Below are positions 4,946-6,454 of a stretch of DNA of 6,454 nucleotides, in pieces. The first letter of the stretch is position 1. Each line of letters starts with the position of its first letter. The translations under genes and the position numbers were made by a program. A model generated the notes under the pieces. That model was not told where the DNA came from. It did no database searches and saw only the letters and a list, made by a program, of their open reading frames with translations. This DNA comes from Bacillota bacterium (GTDB taxonomy: Bacteria > Bacillota_E > JAJZYS01 > JAILZS01): the NCBI GenBank assembly GCA_021817625.1, contig JAKASY010000120.1:1-6454 (forward strand), read 5' to 3'.

Positions 4946-5571
4946 TCTATCCCCAGAGCATCACGCGCCTCGTCGACGAGCTCGGCCGCCTGCCGGGTGT
5001 GGGGCCGAAGAGCGCGCAGCGCATGGCCTTCCACCTCCTGCGCGCCGACCGCCAGGCGGTGGAGCGCCTGGCGAGCGCGATGCTCGAGGCGCGCACGCGT
5101 GTCCATCCCTGCGGCCAATGCGGCTTCTTCGCCGAGGGGGAGGGCGCGCTCTGCGCCATCTGCCGGGACGGCCGGCGCGATCGGGGTATCCTGTGCGTGG
5201 TCGAGGACGCCAAGGACGTCGCCGCGCTGGAGGCGACCCACGAGTTTCGCGGCGTCTACCACGTGCTCGGGCGCGCCCTCTCGCCGATCGACGGGGTGGG
5301 GCCGGAGGCGCTTCGGCTGGAGCTCCTGGCCCGGCGGCTCGAAGCGGGCGAGGTGCGCGAGGTGATCCTTGCCACCGACCCCGACGTCGAGGGCGAGGCG
5401 ACGGCCATGTACCTGAGCCACTGGCTCTCGGGCCGGCCGGTGCGCGTGACGCGGATCGCCCGCGGGCTGCCGATGGGCGGGGACCTGGACTACGCGGACG
5501 CGCTCACCCTGATCCGGGCGCTCGAGGGGCGCCAGGACATGGGCGCCGGCGCGTCGGGCATGCGGGCCTGA
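4942..5571 (+). CDS. recR: Recombination mediator protein RecR
   Basis: RecR works with RecO (and RecF) to load RecA on SSB-coated gaps in DNA. The 209-residue protein has the N-terminal helix-hairpin-helix LPGVGPKSAQRMAFHLL (residues 17-33), a zinc finger C57-x2-C60-x10-C71-x2-C74, and a Toprim domain with CVVEDAKDVAALE (E88) and ATDPDVEGEATA (D146, D148), then ARGLPMGGDLDYAD. The C60-C71 spacing is ten residues, while E. coli RecR has eight, so this loop is two longer. GTG 4942 overlaps the ybaB stop by 4 bases and gives the MIYPQSITRLVDELGRLPG start typical of Bacillota. No terminator is seen after it; the next gene appears to have its own promoter. Confidence 0.97.
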   Translation: MIYPQSITRLVDELGRLPGVGPKSAQRMAFHLLRADRQAVERLASAMLEARTRVHPCGQCGFFAEGEGALCAICRDGRRDRGILCVVEDAKDVAALEATHEFRGVYHVLGRALSPIDGVGPEALRLELLARRLEAGEVREVILATDPDVEGEATAMYLSHWLSGRPVRVTRIARGLPMGGDLDYADALTLIRALEGRQDMGAGASGMRA

Positions 5572-5585
5572 GGGATCGCAGCGTG

Positions 5586-5591
5586 TATAAT
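5586..5591 (+). promoter_or_regulatory. TATAAT -10 box upstream of hppA
   Basis: A perfect TATAAT lies 15 bases after the recR stop, in DNA where AT-rich hexamers are scarce. Bases 17 upstream (5563-5568, CGGGCC) do not resemble a -35. TG directly precedes the box, offset by one base from a classical extended -10. An RNA start near 5598 would give hppA a leader of about 56 bases. Confidence 0.5.
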
Positions 5592-5614
5592 AGCCGACGG
5601 TATTCTCAGGCCAC

Positions 5615-5653
5615 GGAGGGAGGTTGGGCCCGCTTGCACGCGGGTCGAGCGCA
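5615..5653 (+). promoter_or_regulatory. Shine-Dalgarno of hppA bridged by a hairpin
   Basis: GGAGGGAGG (5615-5623) is a strong ribosome site but 30 bases before TTG 5654. Between them a 7-bp stem forms: 5627-5633 with 5640-5646 (one G-U), loop TTGCAC. With the stem folded, only 3 + 7 = 10 unpaired bases separate the ribosome site from the start. The other reading is initiation at TTG 5624, 4 bases from the first GGAGG, adding ten residues. Confidence 0.45.
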
Positions 5654-6454
5654 TTGAGCACGAATTACATCATCGTTGCCGTCGCCGCCGTCGTCGGTGT
5701 TCTCGCCGCGATCGGCCTCATCACATGGGTTCTGGGGCGGCCGAGGGGCAACGAGCGCATGGTGTCCATCGCGCAGGCCATCCAAGAGGGAGCGATGGCC
5801 TATCTCAACCGCCAATACCGCACCATTGGCGTGGTGGCGGTGGTGGTTGCGATCCTCATCGGCTTCACGCTCGGCTGGCCAAGCGCGCTGTACTTCCTGA
5901 TCGGCGCGATCCTCTCCGGCGCGGCCGGCGCCATCGGCATGAACGTGTCGGTGCGCTCGAACGTGCGCACCGCGGAGGCGGCCCGCCAGGGCCTGGCGAG
6001 CGCCCTGAACGTGGCCGTGCGCGGCGGCGCCGTGACGGGTCTCATGGTCGTGAGCATCGCCCTCCTCGGCATCACCCTCCTGACCTGGGCGACGGGCGGG
6101 CAGCCGTCCCACATCATCGCCTTCGGCTTCGGCGCCAGCCTGATCTCCGCCTTCGCCCGTGTCGGCGGCGGCATCTACACCAAGGCCGCAGACGTGGGCG
6201 CCGACCTCGTGGGCAAGGTGGAGGCGGGCATTCCCGAGGACGACCCGCGCAACCCGGCGGTGATCGCGGACAACGTGGGCGACAACGTGGGCGACACCGC
6301 CGGCATGGCGGCCGACCTATTCGAGACGTACATCGTCACGACCATCGCCACCATGCTCTTGGGCGCCCTGCTCCTGCACGGCTCCACGAAGGCGATCGTC
6401 TTCCCGCTCGAGCTGGGCGCGGTCTCGGTCGTCGCCTCCATCATCGGCGTGTTC
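5654..6454 (+). CDS. hppA: Membrane-bound ion-translocating pyrophosphatase, N-terminal part (cut by window edge)
   Basis: The enzyme splits pyrophosphate and uses the energy to pump H+ or Na+ out across the membrane. The first 267 residues are present, of roughly 650-750 in the bacterial family. A first membrane helix (residues 5-27) is followed by [20 protein letters not shown] (32-51), a well conserved stretch. The substrate site is plain: [20 protein letters not shown] (171-190) holds the D-x7-K-x-E motif (D180, K188, E190), and [13 protein letters not shown] (205-217) holds D-x3-D-x3-D (D206, D210, D214). The residues that tell K+-dependent from K+-independent forms, and H+ from Na+ pumps, lie beyond the window. 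TTG 5654 gives the usual N-terminus; TTG 5624 is possible. It has its own -10 box and is not clearly part of the recR operon. Confidence 0.95.
   Translation, partial: MSTNYIIVAVAAVVGVLAAIGLITWVLGRPRGNERMVSIAQAIQEGAMAYLNRQYRTIGVVAVVVAILIGFTLGWPSALYFLIGAILSGAAGAIGMNVSVRSNVRTAEAARQGLASALNVAVRGGAVTGLMVVSIALLGITLLTWATGGQPSHIIAFGFGASLISAFARVGGGIYTKAADVGADLVGKVEAGIPEDDPRNPAVIADNVGDNVGDTAGMAADLFETYIVTTIATMLLGALLLHGSTKAIVFPLELGAVSVVASIIGVF

Noticed and set aside
5572..5653. Terminator between recR and hppA
   Set aside because: The hairpin at 5627-5646 has no T-run after it and lies at the start of the next gene; I read it as part of the hppA leader.
3106..5661. Long minus-strand open frames (about 420 residues each) opposite dnaX, ybaB and recR
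   Set aside because: High GC leaves antisense frames open. Their composition is Arg/Ala/Pro-rich with no recognisable domain, and the plus-strand genes are unmistakable.

Overview
The window is very GC-rich chromosomal DNA. It most likely comes from a high-GC, possibly thermophilic, member of the Bacillota. Two things point there. First, the order tadA - large SRP RNA - dnaX - ybaB - recR is the order known from Bacillus subtilis (yaaJ - scr - dnaX - yaaK - recR). Second, the SRP RNA is the long form with an Alu domain and a closing helix 1. I cannot name the genus. All genes are intact except the two cut by the window edges.

Layout. (1) On the minus strand, positions 1-850 hold the N-terminal part of a major facilitator exporter that runs off the left edge. 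(2) Divergent from it, 942-1577 encodes an anti-sigma-like protein with a zinc-binding HxxxCxxC domain and an RskA-type C-terminal domain. It has no membrane segment, and no sigma factor gene lies beside it here. (3) Positions 1586-1750 hold a self-contained tRNA-Ser(GCT) unit with its own promoter candidate and terminator. (4) Positions 1799-2997 hold a dense unit of stable RNAs around one protein gene: tRNA-Arg(ACG), tRNA-Arg(CCT), tadA, tRNA-Ser(CGA), tRNA-Ser(GGA), SRP RNA, then a strong terminator. No terminator is visible inside it. (5) Positions 3082-5571 hold the dnaX - ybaB - recR operon. (6) From 5654 to the right edge runs hppA, a membrane pyrophosphatase, with a perfect TATAAT box in front.

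How the parts fit. TadA makes inosine at position 34 of tRNA-Arg(ACG), and that tRNA gene lies about 100 bases upstream of tadA. The last seven codons and the stop of tadA lie inside the 5' part of tRNA-Ser(CGA), so one primary transcript could not yield both the full tadA message and that mature tRNA. DnaX (clamp loader), YbaB (nucleoid-associated) and RecR (gap repair) form the usual replication/repair cluster; ybaB and recR overlap by four bases. HppA uses pyrophosphate to pump ions and is unrelated to the rest.

I found no mobile element, CRISPR array or riboswitch. The most unusual points are the tadA/tRNA overlap, the membrane-free orphan RskA-like protein, and a hairpin that could bring a far-off Shine-Dalgarno to the hppA start.
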